The notes under the pieces: generated by a model
What the model saw: the letters and a program-made list of their open reading frames with translations, nothing else
Databases searched by the model: none
What the model was told of the DNA's origin: nothing
Origin: Petrotoga mobilis SJ95
GTDB lineage: Bacteria > Thermotogota > Thermotogae > Petrotogales > Petrotogaceae
Direction of reading: 5' to 3'
Length of the DNA: 64,000 nucleotides
Assembly (NCBI RefSeq): GCF_000018605.1
Contig: NC_010003.1
Location: 1,092,501 to 1,156,500, forward strand
Translations under genes and position numbers: made by a program
Shown: positions 44,603 to 54,848 of the stretch, one piece after another
Layout of the letters: each line of letters starts with the position of its first letter
How positions within the stretch are numbered: position 1 is the stretch's first letter

Positions 44603-45892
44603 ATGAAGAAAGTTGTTTCTATTCTTTTCACGGTTTTACTTGTTTCTTTTGCTTTTTCTCAAGTCGAGATAGAGTTTTGGCATGGCATGGGAGGACAGCT
44701 GGGAGAAACTCTGAATTCCTTAGTCGATACTTTTAATAGGGAAAACCCAGATGTTCATGTGTCAGCCATATATGTGGGAAACTACAGTGCATTAAACCAA
44801 AAGTTACTTTCTACGATCACCGCTTATTCCCAAGGAAGTACCACAGACCTTCCAACTTTATCTCAAGCTTATGGAAACTGGACCGCAATGTACCTGTTTT
44901 CTGATGTAGTGCAACCACTCAACGGATATATTGAAAAGGATCCTGAGTTTAAAGAAGCTTGGGATAATCAGATATTCCCTGTTCTAAAGGATTTAGTTAC
45001 ATGGGGAGACACAGTATATGGAATCCCATTTAACAAATCTGTTTATGTTTATTATTATAACCCTGATCTATTTGACTTATTTGGAATCGATCCCCCAAAA
45101 ACTATGGATGAATTATGGGAAGTAAGTGAACTTTTAACAATGGATTTAGACATGGATGGAGAAACGGATCAATATGGATTAGGTGCGAGAAACTTTATCG
45201 ACGATTTTCAAATATTCTTATATGCATATAACGCAACATTTTTAGAATACGTCGGCGATGGCAAATACAGAGTTGTTTTACCTGAAGAAGAAACAAAAGA
45301 AGTTTTAACATTCATAAAGAACCTGAAAGATTCTGGATACGCTTTGTTCCAAAACGCATATTTGGATCCCCAGTTTGGCTCTGGAGAAATAGCCGCATAC
45401 ATGGGAACGGTTGCAGGTTTAACTTATGCTGAACAATCGTCCAGAGGAAAACACGGTGTTGCTTGGGCTCCATTACCTTCTGTAGATGGTGTCCCTCACT
45501 CTCCTATAGCTGGAACTGATGTGATAATGTTTAACTGGGTAAGCCAAGAGCAAAAAGACGCAGCTTGGAGATTCTTGAAATTTTTGATGGATCCCGTTAA
45601 CGTTGCATACTGGTCTATAAATACTGGATATGTTCCAATAAGAAGAGATGTTGAAGAGGTTCCACAGTGGCAAGCCTATACAGCAACAGATGATAAGCCA
45701 AGTATTGCACTTAACGAATTAGAAACCGCTATCCCAGATCCAAAACCAGCTGCATGGAACGATATAAGAAATGATATCAGTACATTATTTGCTAACTTCC
45801 TAAACGATATGGCAACTGTAGATGAGACATACGATGCCATCGTGAATACTTTAGAAACAGGATTAAAGGAGACAGGCGAATACGCTGAATAA
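44603..45892 (+). CDS. Extracellular solute-binding protein (ABC, family 1, sugar type)
   Basis: 429 residues. The signal peptide is MKKVVSILFTVLLVSFAFS, followed by VEIEFWHGMGGQLGETLNSLVDTFNRENPDV, typical of the UgpB/maltose-type family. GEIAAYMGTVAGLTYA and WRFLKFLMDPVNVAYWS are further conserved segments. It binds a sugar or glycerol-phosphate-like solute outside the membrane and delivers it to an ABC permease. No permease or ATPase genes follow. A strong terminator comes directly after, so its transporter is encoded elsewhere. Confidence 0.9.
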   Translation: MKKVVSILFTVLLVSFAFSQVEIEFWHGMGGQLGETLNSLVDTFNRENPDVHVSAIYVGNYSALNQKLLSTITAYSQGSTTDLPTLSQAYGNWTAMYLFSDVVQPLNGYIEKDPEFKEAWDNQIFPVLKDLVTWGDTVYGIPFNKSVYVYYYNPDLFDLFGIDPPKTMDELWEVSELLTMDLDMDGETDQYGLGARNFIDDFQIFLYAYNATFLEYVGDGKYRVVLPEEETKEVLTFIKNLKDSGYALFQNAYLDPQFGSGEIAAYMGTVAGLTYAEQSSRGKHGVAWAPLPSVDGVPHSPIAGTDVIMFNWVSQEQKDAAWRFLKFLMDPVNVAYWSINTGYVPIRRDVEEVPQWQAYTATDDKPSIALNELETAIPDPKPAAWNDIRNDISTLFANFLNDMATVDETYDAIVNTLETGLKETGEYAE

Positions 45893-45907
45893 TAAGTAAT
45901 AATTATC

Positions 45908-45940
45908 AAAACCCCAGGTAAAACCAAAACCTGGGGTTTT
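45908..45940 (+). terminator. Rho-independent terminator
   Basis: AAAACCCCAGG (45908-45918) pairs perfectly with CCTGGGGTTTT (45930-45940). It ends the ychF-to-binding-protein run. Confidence 0.92.
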
Positions 45941-46008
45941 ATTTTGGGTGGTATTTACTGAACGATTGAAATTCTTAAATTTCTATCTGCTCTTCAAAGT
46001 TCAAGGCA

Positions 46009-46021
46009 ATAGCACCGTAGC
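46009..46021 (+). repeat. 13-bp direct repeat, left copy, flanking the type I R-M island
   Basis: ATAGCACCGTAGC, identical to 53807-53819. The two copies bracket the hsdMSR/YgjP genes. Confidence 0.5.
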
Positions 46022-46099
46022 GACAAAAAGAGCGATGAGTCAGACAAGGTCAGAACTAAGTGCCATAGAGTGCCCAAGCCCGCCTAATTTGATTTCCTG

Positions 46100-46771
46100 T
46101 TATAACCTCAACAAATAGGAGTTCTTTTTTAGCCAGTCCTCATATTTTTCATAGTCTGGCATCAACATTTTAACCTTATTCCAGAAGGATTTTGAGTGGT
46201 TTTTTTCTTCCAAATGAACAAGTTCATGAATAACAACGTAATCTATCACGGGCAAAGGGGCCATGATAAGCCGCCATGAGAAATTTAAATTTCCATTGGA
46301 AGAAGAGGAACCCCACCTTTTTTGTGCATTGGTAATGTTAACTTTGCTATATTTAAAACCTCTTTGCTGCGCGTACCATCTAACTCTCTCAGAAATTTTT
46401 TCGTAAGCCATCTTCTTGTACCATTCAATAAATACTTCTTTAGCTTGTGATAATGAATTTCTCGAAAGATAGAATTCGTTTTCAAATTTCAGCGGTACTT
46501 CTTCGTTATCCACTATTTTTAATTTGTGATATCTCCCCAGATAGAGAAAGCCTTCTCCATTAACAAACTCTTTCGGAGAAAATTTCGGATCTCTCGCCTC
46601 TATTTCTCTTTTCTTTTCTTCGATCCATCTTTTATGTTTATGAACGACCCCCATAATTGTTTTATTATTTGCATTAAAAGGAGCCCGTACAATTAACGTA
46701 GCATCATCTGTTATCTGCAAAGCGATTGTTCTTCTTTTTGTCCGTATTATTTTTTCGATCTCAATATCCAT
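46100..46771 (-). CDS. YgjP-like metallopeptidase (DUF45 / M48-type zinc site)
   Basis: 223 residues. The N-terminal part (KRRTIALQITDDATLIVRAPF) is typical of the YgjP/DUF45 family. The zinc motif HELVH lies in VIDYVVIHELVHLEEKNHSKSFW, with the third ligand downstream, and the NAQKRWGS motif precedes it. The ATG giving MDIEIEK is behind GGGAAGTG. It follows hsdR by 4 bases; this family is often the last gene of type I restriction-modification operons. Its substrate is unknown. Confidence 0.88.
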   Translation of the reverse strand: MDIEIEKIIRTKRRTIALQITDDATLIVRAPFNANNKTIMGVVHKHKRWIEEKKREIEARDPKFSPKEFVNGEGFLYLGRYHKLKIVDNEEVPLKFENEFYLSRNSLSQAKEVFIEWYKKMAYEKISERVRWYAQQRGFKYSKVNITNAQKRWGSSSSNGNLNFSWRLIMAPLPVIDYVVIHELVHLEEKNHSKSFWNKVKMLMPDYEKYEDWLKKNSYLLRL

Positions 46772-46775
46772 AAAA

Positions 46776-49700
46776 TCACTTCCCATAAATGTGATAAGCA
46801 AGTTCCATCAACTTCTGGGCTATTTCATTTCTTTTTCCAAATATCACTTTGTTCTCCTCTGCTAAATACGGAGCAGGATTTTCCCTTAACACATACTCTT
46901 CGTTTCGGGATTGGGAATAAGAAGAGAGTAACCTGGATATCAAAAAAGATTTTAATATCTTTTGCCTGGTGTAGTTCTCCCAGAAGTCAACCACTTGACT
47001 CTCTCTTCTTACGATTTCAATCACATCCTTGGTTAAACTAACTAAAAAGTCAATATCTTTATCGCTCAGTGTTTCGATAGGTTTTACACCGTATATTTCT
47101 TGTTTTATCAGTCCGAAAAATGGCATCTCTTTTTTTGGTTCAAAACCAAAGGTCTCTTCTGCTTCTCTTCCTTTTTTTATAGCTTCTCTAAACTTTTTAA
47201 GCTCGATGGCAAGATTGTCCCAGTTATCTTTGTATTCTTCAAGGATTCTCCTTAACCTATCAGAAAACCTCTCGTAAAACTCAGGGTCTTCTTCATAGTG
47301 CTTTTCAATGTGTTCTACAATGGCATACCTAAGTTCTTCAGCTCTCGCTTTGCTCGATTTTTTCTTTTCTAATTTATTGATGAATTTATCTTCAAGAAGA
47401 GGAGTTGGTGGTATTTTTGGATCAACACCTTTTGATATTAGATACTCTTCAACAATCTCCCTTATCTTTCTACTTGCATCCTTGATGCTTAACTTGTCGT
47501 CCCTATACCTGTTCCTTGCGGACTCTTTTATGAAATTGAGAATCTTTAGATCCGTGACGTATTTTAGAGCATCTGGGTCAGGAAGCACAGCATCCATTGC
47601 GCTATTAAAGCTTCTTATAAGCATTATAAATTCATTTCTCACCTCTTCATCAACAAGAAGATCTATGCATTCATCTATGTTATCTCTCCAGTTTTCAATC
47701 TCATACTTTTTAAAAAAATCTTCGATAAGGCTATGGATAAATTTTAAATCATCAATGCTTTTGGCTTTATCCTTAACAACTTGCGTGATCTCTTCAATAT
47801 CTTCATCGGCATAAATGGCAAGAGATTCTCTTAAATGCTTTAAAACTCCAACATAATCCACAATAAAACCACAACTCTTGTTTTTGTAAACTCTGTTCAC
47901 TCTGGCAATTGCTTGTAATAAGTTGTGTTCTTTAATTACATTATCTAAATACATAACCTGTTCAATAGGGGCATCAAATCCAGTAATAAGCATACTCTGA
48001 ACAACTAAAATACCAACATCACCAGAAATGCCTCCATCATCAGTTTTATCAAAGGGAAACTTGAAGCTCTTTATTATCTTTTCATGCTCGTTTGTGTCGG
48101 TGTAAGGCTGGTACTCTGGAGGATCATTAGCCAATCCAGAAATAACCACGCCAACTTTTAATTTCTCAAGCTGATTTATATCTATTTTACTCAGAGTATT
48201 CTTTTTTAATTCCTCTATTTTTTCCTTCAATGCATTCTCAAGGGCTTTTTTATATCTTATTGCAGCAAGCCTTGAAACAGTTACAACCTGAGCCTTAAAT
48301 CCATTTGGAAAGACATGGGCAACGTAGTGATTTATCATATCCTTCGCCTTGTCCATTATCACATTCTCATCTTCAAGATAAGCCTGCCATGTGTATCTCC
48401 CCATAATCTTGGCTTTCTGATCTGCATCAATCATGGAGAAAACATCCTCAAACTTTGCATTTGCAGCTTCTTCATCAGAAAGTTCTGCGGTGTGTGATCT
48501 ACCTTCATAAACGATTTCCACGGTTACACCATCATCAACCGCTTGTCTTATACTGTATTTATCTATGTACTCACCAAAAGTTTTTTCAGTTTTTTCAATT
48601 GGTGTGCCTGTGAAGGCTATTTTTAGAGCATTTGGGAGGGCTTTTCTCAGATTGGCCCCCAGGAATTTGTATTGTGTTCTGTGTGCTTCGTCTATCATGA
48701 TAAGAATGTTCGGGGATGTATTTAACAGAGGAAATTCTATTTTAAGTTCTCTTTCTTGAAATTTGTGAATCATGCCCATAACAAGGTCTGGAGTGTCAGT
48801 CTTTAAAAGGTTCTGTAACTCTTTTATACTCCCAGCAGGATGGACCGTAAAGCCAACACTTTTTGATGTTTCTTTTAATTGTCTTTCTAGATCTTTTCTG
48901 TCTGTTATAAAAATAACCTTGAAGTTGCCAAATTCAGGGTTATGATACATTTCTCTAACAGTAAACATCATGGTTAATGATTTTCCAGAGCCCTGGGTAT
49001 GCCAGATAATTCCCCCTCTTTCTTCAGGGGTTTTCCCTTCTTTTATCTTTTTTACGATCTTCTTAACTGCTCTGAACTGCTGGTATCTTGCCACAACCTT
49101 TATAACACCGCCCTTAGAATCCTCTTTGAAAATGGTAAACGTATGGAGAAGATCTAAGATGTTGCCCTTTGCTAGCATTCCCTGAACTAAAACCTGTTGA
49201 CTAGTTACACTTCTCTCAGGATTTATGTCTGATAGAGTGTAAGGGTACGGATCTTTCCATTCGACAAAATGTTCATATTCTGCAGTTATAGTACCATACT
49301 TTGCAGTTTGATTAGATGTAGCAATCGTAAAGAGATTATACCAGAAGAGTTTTTCATTCCCCTCTTTTTCTCCCCTTCTGTTGGAGTATCTCCTAAGCTG
49401 GGTTATCGCCTCTGTAATTGGGTCTGCAATGGCTGGAGATTTACATTCCACGACCACCAAAGGCAAACCATTTACAAAAAGAACAATATCGGGTATTATA
49501 TGCTTCTCAGTCCCTGGTATATTTACCTTAAACTGGGAAATTGCAATAAATGAGTTATTTTCTGGGTTTCTAAAATCTATAAATCTGACAGTTGGACTTT
49601 TTTCTCCTGTTTTCCTGTTCTCTGATACAGAAGTATTTTCAAGTAACAAATCGTGAATTTCCTTGTTCGCCTCCAGAAGAAAGTTTGCTGAAGGCGTTTT

Positions 49701-49979
49701 TATCCTTCTTACAACTTCATTTATCTGGTCTTCTTCCATCCATGGATTTATTCTTTTGATTGAACTTATGAGTTCCTCTTCGAGAATTACCTCTCCAAAT
49801 GTTTCCCTGAATTTTATGCTTTCACTATAGTCAGGTTCAGAGGATGAGTTAAAAGATTTGATTTCTTTTACATCTTCAGGGTTATCCTTATTCTGTCTAT
49901 AAACTTTCCAGCCCAACCTCAGAAGCTGAGCGAGGAAAGGATTTTCTACATAATGTTCTTCATCAAGTCTGCGATACAT
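46776..49979 (-). CDS. hsdR: Type I restriction enzyme, R subunit
   Basis: 1067 residues. The N-terminal nuclease has a PD-(D/E)xK-like site (IPDIVLFVNGLPLVVVECK). The two RecA-like translocase domains carry Walker A HTQGSGKSLT, the DEAH-type box MIDEAHRTQ, and VQSMLITGFDAP with QAIARVNR. A helical C-terminus binds the methylase core. The ATG giving [15 protein letters not shown] is behind AAGGTG and overlaps the end of hsdS by 17 bases. It cleaves unmodified DNA far from the recognition site while translocating. Confidence 0.94.
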   Translation of the reverse strand: MYRRLDEEHYVENPFLAQLLRLGWKVYRQNKDNPEDVKEIKSFNSSSEPDYSESIKFRETFGEVILEEELISSIKRINPWMEEDQINEVVRRIKTPSANFLLEANKEIHDLLLENTSVSENRKTGEKSPTVRFIDFRNPENNSFIAISQFKVNIPGTEKHIIPDIVLFVNGLPLVVVECKSPAIADPITEAITQLRRYSNRRGEKEGNEKLFWYNLFTIATSNQTAKYGTITAEYEHFVEWKDPYPYTLSDINPERSVTSQQVLVQGMLAKGNILDLLHTFTIFKEDSKGGVIKVVARYQQFRAVKKIVKKIKEGKTPEERGGIIWHTQGSGKSLTMMFTVREMYHNPEFGNFKVIFITDRKDLERQLKETSKSVGFTVHPAGSIKELQNLLKTDTPDLVMGMIHKFQERELKIEFPLLNTSPNILIMIDEAHRTQYKFLGANLRKALPNALKIAFTGTPIEKTEKTFGEYIDKYSIRQAVDDGVTVEIVYEGRSHTAELSDEEAANAKFEDVFSMIDADQKAKIMGRYTWQAYLEDENVIMDKAKDMINHYVAHVFPNGFKAQVVTVSRLAAIRYKKALENALKEKIEELKKNTLSKIDINQLEKLKVGVVISGLANDPPEYQPYTDTNEHEKIIKSFKFPFDKTDDGGISGDVGILVVQSMLITGFDAPIEQVMYLDNVIKEHNLLQAIARVNRVYKNKSCGFIVDYVGVLKHLRESLAIYADEDIEEITQVVKDKAKSIDDLKFIHSLIEDFFKKYEIENWRDNIDECIDLLVDEEVRNEFIMLIRSFNSAMDAVLPDPDALKYVTDLKILNFIKESARNRYRDDKLSIKDASRKIREIVEEYLISKGVDPKIPPTPLLEDKFINKLEKKKSSKARAEELRYAIVEHIEKHYEEDPEFYERFSDRLRRILEEYKDNWDNLAIELKKFREAIKKGREAEETFGFEPKKEMPFFGLIKQEIYGVKPIETLSDKDIDFLVSLTKDVIEIVRRESQVVDFWENYTRQKILKSFLISRLLSSYSQSRNEEYVLRENPAPYLAEENKVIFGKRNEIAQKLMELAYHIYGK

Positions 49980-51252
49980 TTTCAACACCTTCAATTAAAT
50001 GATTAACTCTGACTTTACCTGTAAGCAAATCCTCCATCAACCCCTGCTTTATTCGTTCAAGTTTTTCTTTGTATCTTTGCTCCTTCTCTATGGTCTCGTC
50101 TATCTGGGAGAGGATGGAAGCAATGCGATGTTGTTCGGGGAGGGACGGCAAAGGGATTAATATATTTCTTATTTGAGTTAAATTAACTCTTGGTCTTGTT
50201 GTTCCAATTATATAGGCATTTAATTGTTTCCTGCAAATGCTGTAATTTAGTATATAAGAGATAAATTCTTTATTTGCAAATTTTGGACTTACCCTGATTC
50301 TTACAACATCGGCAACTACAATCCCATACTTGTATTTCTCAGGAACTATGCACGCTTTTCCTACAGGCATTCCTAATTTTGCTAAAACTATATCCCCTTC
50401 CTCGAATGAATGGTATGATAATGCTTTTGCTTTCTTTTCAGTGATGAACTTAATATCTTTATCTATAAATTTATTTTCATCTACATTTTGTAATCTCAGG
50501 ATTGGTATTCCTATTTCTTTATAGTCTTCAACCTTTAGACTAGATCCAAATGGTCCAGCAACAATTAAACTTGGATTATTACCTAGACCTTTGATAAGTT
50601 CCACTACTTCCCACTCCTCTGGTATCCTTCCAAGTGGCGAGTCTTTGAATCTGTGCGTCCCCTCGCTTCTGATTTGCCCGTTTTCGTCTATTCCTTTTGT
50701 TAGCAAATCCTGCATCAACCCTTGCTTTATGCGTTTATATTTCTCTATAATTTTGTCGGTCTTTTCTATGGCATTATCAACGGTTTTTATAATTTCTGCG
50801 ATTTTGCACTGTGCAAAATAATTGGCAGGATGAACTAATTTTATCCCTCTTACTACGTTATTCATTAACTTAGGATTCCCAATATAAGAGACATATTTCT
50901 TTAAAACGTTAGAAAGTAAATAAGCAAAGTATTTTGAACAGACTTCTTTATTTCTTGCCTCCAGAGTACCACAAACATTTGTACAGTTGAATCTTCCATT
51001 GCGATAAAAAACAGTTCCCGCATTAGCTCCATCTGTTGTCCAAGTTATATATTCACCTTCAAAATCATATGTATTTATTTTTCCCAGTTCGCCTTTATTC
51101 TTTGTTTGAGAAGAAAATACTGGATATATCCCTTCTTTATTTTTTATTTCTTCTTCACTAATAACCCTCCCTCTTCCATCTATAAACAAATCCTTAACTG
51201 ACGAAATTTTCCACCCTTCTGGCAGTTTTTCCATTTCTTTAACTTCTGCCAT
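49963..51252 (-). CDS. hsdS: Type I restriction-modification specificity subunit
   Basis: 429 residues. Two target-recognition domains are separated by conserved helical spacers. The first runs from about [12 protein letters not shown] to the helix ending [15 protein letters not shown]; the second runs from [11 protein letters not shown] to the matching helix [15 protein letters not shown]. The near-repeat of the spacer sequence is usual for HsdS. It reads a bipartite DNA site; the sequence cannot be predicted. It overlaps hsdM by 14 bases. Confidence 0.93.
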   Translation of the reverse strand: MAEVKEMEKLPEGWKISSVKDLFIDGRGRVISEEEIKNKEGIYPVFSSQTKNKGELGKINTYDFEGEYITWTTDGANAGTVFYRNGRFNCTNVCGTLEARNKEVCSKYFAYLLSNVLKKYVSYIGNPKLMNNVVRGIKLVHPANYFAQCKIAEIIKTVDNAIEKTDKIIEKYKRIKQGLMQDLLTKGIDENGQIRSEGTHRFKDSPLGRIPEEWEVVELIKGLGNNPSLIVAGPFGSSLKVEDYKEIGIPILRLQNVDENKFIDKDIKFITEKKAKALSYHSFEEGDIVLAKLGMPVGKACIVPEKYKYGIVVADVVRIRVSPKFANKEFISYILNYSICRKQLNAYIIGTTRPRVNLTQIRNILIPLPSLPEQHRIASILSQIDETIEKEQRYKEKLERIKQGLMEDLLTGKVRVNHLIEGVENVSQT

Positions 51253-53686
51253 TGTAATACCCCAACCTTTCTAAAAACTCGTCCAGTTTTTTAACTTCTG
51301 TTTCTCTTTCTTCTGTCAGCTCTATCAAAGAAACCTTATACTTATCCCACAAGTTTTCAAAAATCTTTATTATTTCTTTTTTCTCTGCATTCAGATATTT
51401 TTCAAGTTGCGTATCAATAAGTTCATAAAATTTCTTCAGAAGTAACTCCTTTACTTCTTGCTCGCACAATGATTCTCTTTTTTGTATTGTCTTATTCTCA
51501 ATCTCTTTTTCTTTATCTTTTAGTTGTTTATTAACTTCCTTTAACTTCTTCTCTTTCTGCTTAATCCCAGAGAGCAATTTCTGCCATTTTGCAGCTTCTT
51601 TAAATACTGACGCGCTTTTGTTTGCTCTTAAATCCTTAACAATTTCTTCTAAGTACTTTTTAACCTTATTAGCCGTTTTATTACCCTGTTCCTCTTCATC
51701 CCAGTCCTCAACCTCTTCTAAAAGCTCGTTTAGTTCGTCGTCAATCTCTGCTACTTTGCTTTCCAACTTTTCGATCTCTTCCATTTCTGCCCTGAAAAAT
51801 TTCTCTTTTATCATTTCATCTTCAATCAGATTTTTGCTCCAACCAGTAGAAACTATGGTTTTAAAATCATACATGAGATCTTCCCACCAGTTCACAAATA
51901 TGCCAGAAATCTTAAACTCATCAAGTAAACCAAGCTGTCGAAATCTCTCCTTTAGCAGTTTCATAGTTCTATTCCTGAAGTCCCAGAGATTGTTATTTCC
52001 ATGAAACCGCTCAATCTCAGGTGTTACTTTATCCCACCATTCTTGTAGTTTTTCTCTGTGCTTTGAGATGGTGACCCTTACATTATCATCGCTCTCAATG
52101 ATTTCTCTAAGCTTGCTTTTTTCCTCAATATTGTCATTAAACTCCAAATAATTTTTATCTTTTTCTTTCAGAAGACGGTTAAGGGAAAGGTCAAAACTTT
52201 GGAATAGTTCCTTATAAAGTTCAACCTCCCTCTTTGGAACACCACAAACAAGATGAGCATGAACATCCTCAATCTCAGGGTCTGGAGAATTGTCCAAATA
52301 CCTTCTGATGTTCAGATTAAAATCATTATCTTCAATCTCCATAATATCTACGATTCTCGAGTATTTTGGTATATCCTTTTTCTCGTCGAACACCGTTACA
52401 ATCTTCTCGATGTCTTCTGGTCTTAGATAATTCTGATTCCGCCCCTCTCCGTATTCCCTGTCTGCATTGATGAATAAAATTTTATCTTTCATATGTTCTG
52501 GTTTGTTTTTATTGATAACTATCACGCATGCTGGAATACCTACATTGTAAAAGAGTTTGGAGGGTAAACCAATAATAGCCTCAATTAAATTATCTCTCAC
52601 TATACCTTCTCTAATGACCTTTTCCTGTCCACCTCTGAACAATACACCATGAGGCATGACAGTTGCCATAACGCCATTATCATTTAAGCTGGCAATCATA
52701 TGTTGCAAAAACATTAAATCTGCTTTCTTGCCTGTCTCCGGAGTAAAACCATACTTAAATCTTTCCTGGAACTGCATGTTTGTACGAGTATAATTCTGAG
52801 AAAATGGAGGATTGGCTAGAACCCTATCAAAATGCCTTATGTATCCATTTTCTACAAACATAGGGGTTGTTAAAGTATCTTCATTTTCTATATGCGCATC
52901 TGAAATCCCGTGGAGAATCATATTCATCTTACATATAGACCATGTCAATCCGTTCAGCTCCTGCCCATAAAGAGCTATGTTTATGGGATCCTGCCCCTGC
53001 TCTTCAATATAATGTCTTGATTCTATAAGGAATCCCCCCGAGCCAACTGTAGGATCATAGATTGTCATGCCTTCTTGTGGTTTAACAAGTCTGACCATTA
53101 GTTTCTTTACGTATGTAGGGGTGTAAAATTCACCGCCCTTTTTACCTGCAGAGTCGGCAAATTCTTTAAGAAGATACTCGTATGCAGCACCAAGCAAATC
53201 CGGAAACTCAAAATCCTCGTTTGTAAGTCTATATTTATTAAAATGGTGAATCAGGTCAATGAGTTGTTGGCTTTTAAGACGAGTTTTCCCTTTTATGGCA
53301 TTGAAATCAATATACTTTAAAACACCATCCAATTCACGGTTTGCCTCTTCTAATGCAGCTAATGCTTTATTTAAGTGGTTCCCTACATCTTCCTTCAAGG
53401 TAAGAATATTTCGCCATCTTGCTTTTTCGGGAACAAAGAAGGTATCCCAATATAAATCAGGATCTTCCAAAAGTTCATTAATCTGTTCATCGGTAAAACT
53501 CTGAGCTTTGAATTTGTTTCTTAATTTTTCCTTACTTACTTCAAAAACATCCGAAGCACGTTTTAAAAAGAGCATACCAAAAATATATTCCTTATACTCA
53601 GAGGCATCCATGTTCCCCCTAAGAATATCTGCAGCTTTAAAAAGATGCGTTTCAAGCTGTCTAATGGTTATCTTTCCATTATTCAT
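51239..53686 (-). CDS. hsdM: Type I DNA methyltransferase, M subunit
   Basis: 815 residues. The N-terminal helical domain ([32 protein letters not shown]) is followed by the adenine methylase core with the SAM motif [13 protein letters not shown] and the catalytic NPPF ([10 protein letters not shown]). The C-terminal 300 or so residues are a long charged coiled coil, larger than in minimal HsdM proteins, probably for complex assembly. The ATG giving [12 protein letters not shown] is behind AAGGATG. It is the first gene of hsdM-hsdS-hsdR-ygjP. Confidence 0.94.
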   Translation of the reverse strand: MNNGKITIRQLETHLFKAADILRGNMDASEYKEYIFGMLFLKRASDVFEVSKEKLRNKFKAQSFTDEQINELLEDPDLYWDTFFVPEKARWRNILTLKEDVGNHLNKALAALEEANRELDGVLKYIDFNAIKGKTRLKSQQLIDLIHHFNKYRLTNEDFEFPDLLGAAYEYLLKEFADSAGKKGGEFYTPTYVKKLMVRLVKPQEGMTIYDPTVGSGGFLIESRHYIEEQGQDPINIALYGQELNGLTWSICKMNMILHGISDAHIENEDTLTTPMFVENGYIRHFDRVLANPPFSQNYTRTNMQFQERFKYGFTPETGKKADLMFLQHMIASLNDNGVMATVMPHGVLFRGGQEKVIREGIVRDNLIEAIIGLPSKLFYNVGIPACVIVINKNKPEHMKDKILFINADREYGEGRNQNYLRPEDIEKIVTVFDEKKDIPKYSRIVDIMEIEDNDFNLNIRRYLDNSPDPEIEDVHAHLVCGVPKREVELYKELFQSFDLSLNRLLKEKDKNYLEFNDNIEEKSKLREIIESDDNVRVTISKHREKLQEWWDKVTPEIERFHGNNNLWDFRNRTMKLLKERFRQLGLLDEFKISGIFVNWWEDLMYDFKTIVSTGWSKNLIEDEMIKEKFFRAEMEEIEKLESKVAEIDDELNELLEEVEDWDEEEQGNKTANKVKKYLEEIVKDLRANKSASVFKEAAKWQKLLSGIKQKEKKLKEVNKQLKDKEKEIENKTIQKRESLCEQEVKELLLKKFYELIDTQLEKYLNAEKKEIIKIFENLWDKYKVSLIELTEERETEVKKLDEFLERLGYYNGRS

Positions 53687-53699
53687 AGTATCATCCTTC

Positions 53700-54043
53700 A
53701 TATATTATGCATTCTATATCTTAAACCCTTCTAAGATGGGTTTGGGCATATTATATAACGTTTTAGGGATAAAAGAAGTTAACAAAGGCAATTCTGACAA
53801 AGGTTCATAGCACCGTAGCCTTTTATCCGTTTCTTTAACAGCCTCAAGTTTAGACTTTACCAGCTTTGAAAGGAGAAAACCGAATCTGATAGAAAGAGTA
53901 ATAGTGAAAATGCAACTTTTCCTCCTCATATCTCGGCAATATAAGGAATTTCACTAACATTTCGGCTTATGAGAAGTTTTTTCGACAGAAGGGAGAAAAA
54001 TTTGGGAAATTTAGGCGCCGAGGGTGAGGCGGCTAATTCAATA
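53700..54043. other. Intergenic region between hsdM and tRNA-Ala
   Basis: About 340 bases. A 71-codon minus-strand frame (53929-53714) has no good ribosome site and no recognisable product, so I do not call it. The region holds the right 13-bp repeat and a GCCG-rich stretch (GGCGCCGAGGGTGAGGCGGC near 54013) just before the tRNA. It may be the scar of island insertion. Confidence 0.4.
53807..53819 (+). repeat. 13-bp direct repeat, right copy
   Basis: ATAGCACCGTAGC, identical to 46009-46021. Confidence 0.5.
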
Positions 54044-54118
54044 TGGTGGAGTTGATGGGATTCGAACCCACGACCTTTGCCTTGCGAAGGCAACGCGCTC
54101 CCGCTGCGCTACAACCCC
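54044..54118 (-). tRNA. tRNA-Ala (anticodon CGC), CCA encoded
   Basis: Read leftward, the acceptor stem GGGGTTG pairs with CAACTCC, with discriminator A and CCA at 54046-54044. D arm is GCGC/GCGC. Anticodon stem TTGCC/GGCAA has the loop TTCGCAA, giving anticodon CGC (codon GCG). The T arm is GTGGG-TTCGAAT-CCCAT. All four stems close. Confidence 0.93.
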
Positions 54119-54152
54119 TTCTTTTTATATTATATCAAAATTCATGAAAGAA

Positions 54153-54848
54153 TTAAATTTCTTGTATAATTCCATCTCTAATTTGGATAATTCTATCGGC
54201 TCTTTTTGCAATATTCAAATCATGGGTAACTACTACAAGTGTAGTTCCATTTTCTTTTCTTATCCCTTCCAAAAGTTCTATTATTATTTCACCATTTTCA
54301 CTGTCAAGATTTCCAGTTGGTTCGTCAGCCCATATAACCTCTGGAGAATGTATTATAGCCCTTGCAATAGCAACTCTTTGTTGTTCACCACCGGATAGTT
54401 CATATGGGAATCTTTCTACTTTATTATCAAGCTTAACTTTCTTTAAAACTTCATATGCTTTTTCTTTTGAGGTCTTGTTCTTTTCTCCTAAGATCAACAA
54501 AGGCAATTGGACATTTTCTAAAACCGTCAAAACTGGAATAAGATTAAAAAATTGAAACACAAAACCCATGTTTTTGGCTCTGAAGGAAGTCCGTTCTTCT
54601 TCTTTCAAATTTTGGAATGGAACCCCTTTAAAGTAAATCTCTCCGCTGGTAGGATTATCAATTGCAGAAAGGCAATTAAGCAATGTCGTTTTACCTGAAC
54701 CTGAAGGCCCTAATATACCAATAAATTCACCCTTTTTTATAGTTAAGGTAACGTTCTTTAAAGCTTCTACTTTTATTCTTTTGTCGTTGTACACTTTGTA
54801 CAATTCAATTGCTTTTATCAAAGCGCTATTTTTGCTCTCAACTTCCAT
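54153..54848 (-). CDS. LolD/MacB-type ABC transporter ATPase
   Basis: 231 residues. Walker A is GPSGSGKTT, then FQFFNLIPVLTVLENV (Q-loop region, typical of LolD/FtsE/MacB), signature LSGGEQQRV, and Walker B VIWADEPTGNLD. It ends where expected for the minimal ATPase. Its start codon overlaps the last base of the FtsX-like permease, so the pair is translated together. It probably powers lipoprotein, peptide or lipid movement at the cytoplasmic membrane. Confidence 0.92.
   Translation of the reverse strand: MEVESKNSALIKAIELYKVYNDKRIKVEALKNVTLTIKKGEFIGILGPSGSGKTTLLNCLSAIDNPTSGEIYFKGVPFQNLKEEERTSFRAKNMGFVFQFFNLIPVLTVLENVQLPLLILGEKNKTSKEKAYEVLKKVKLDNKVERFPYELSGGEQQRVAIARAIIHSPEVIWADEPTGNLDSENGEIIIELLEGIRKENGTTLVVVTHDLNIAKRADRIIQIRDGIIQEI

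Noticed and set aside
45940-46099. Possible small RNA gene after the binding-protein terminator
   Set aside because: No promoter or strong fold. Only the 13-bp repeat of the R-M island stands out.
53714-53929. 71-codon minus-strand frame between hsdM and the tRNA
   Set aside because: There is no ribosome site, no recognised domain and no partner. It probably reads through an intergenic repeat.
54024-54398. 124-codon + strand frame over the tRNA and the ABC ATPase gene
   Set aside because: It starts in the antisense of tRNA-Ala and continues antisense to a clear ATPase gene. The familiar GIRTHD-type peptide is a tRNA artefact.
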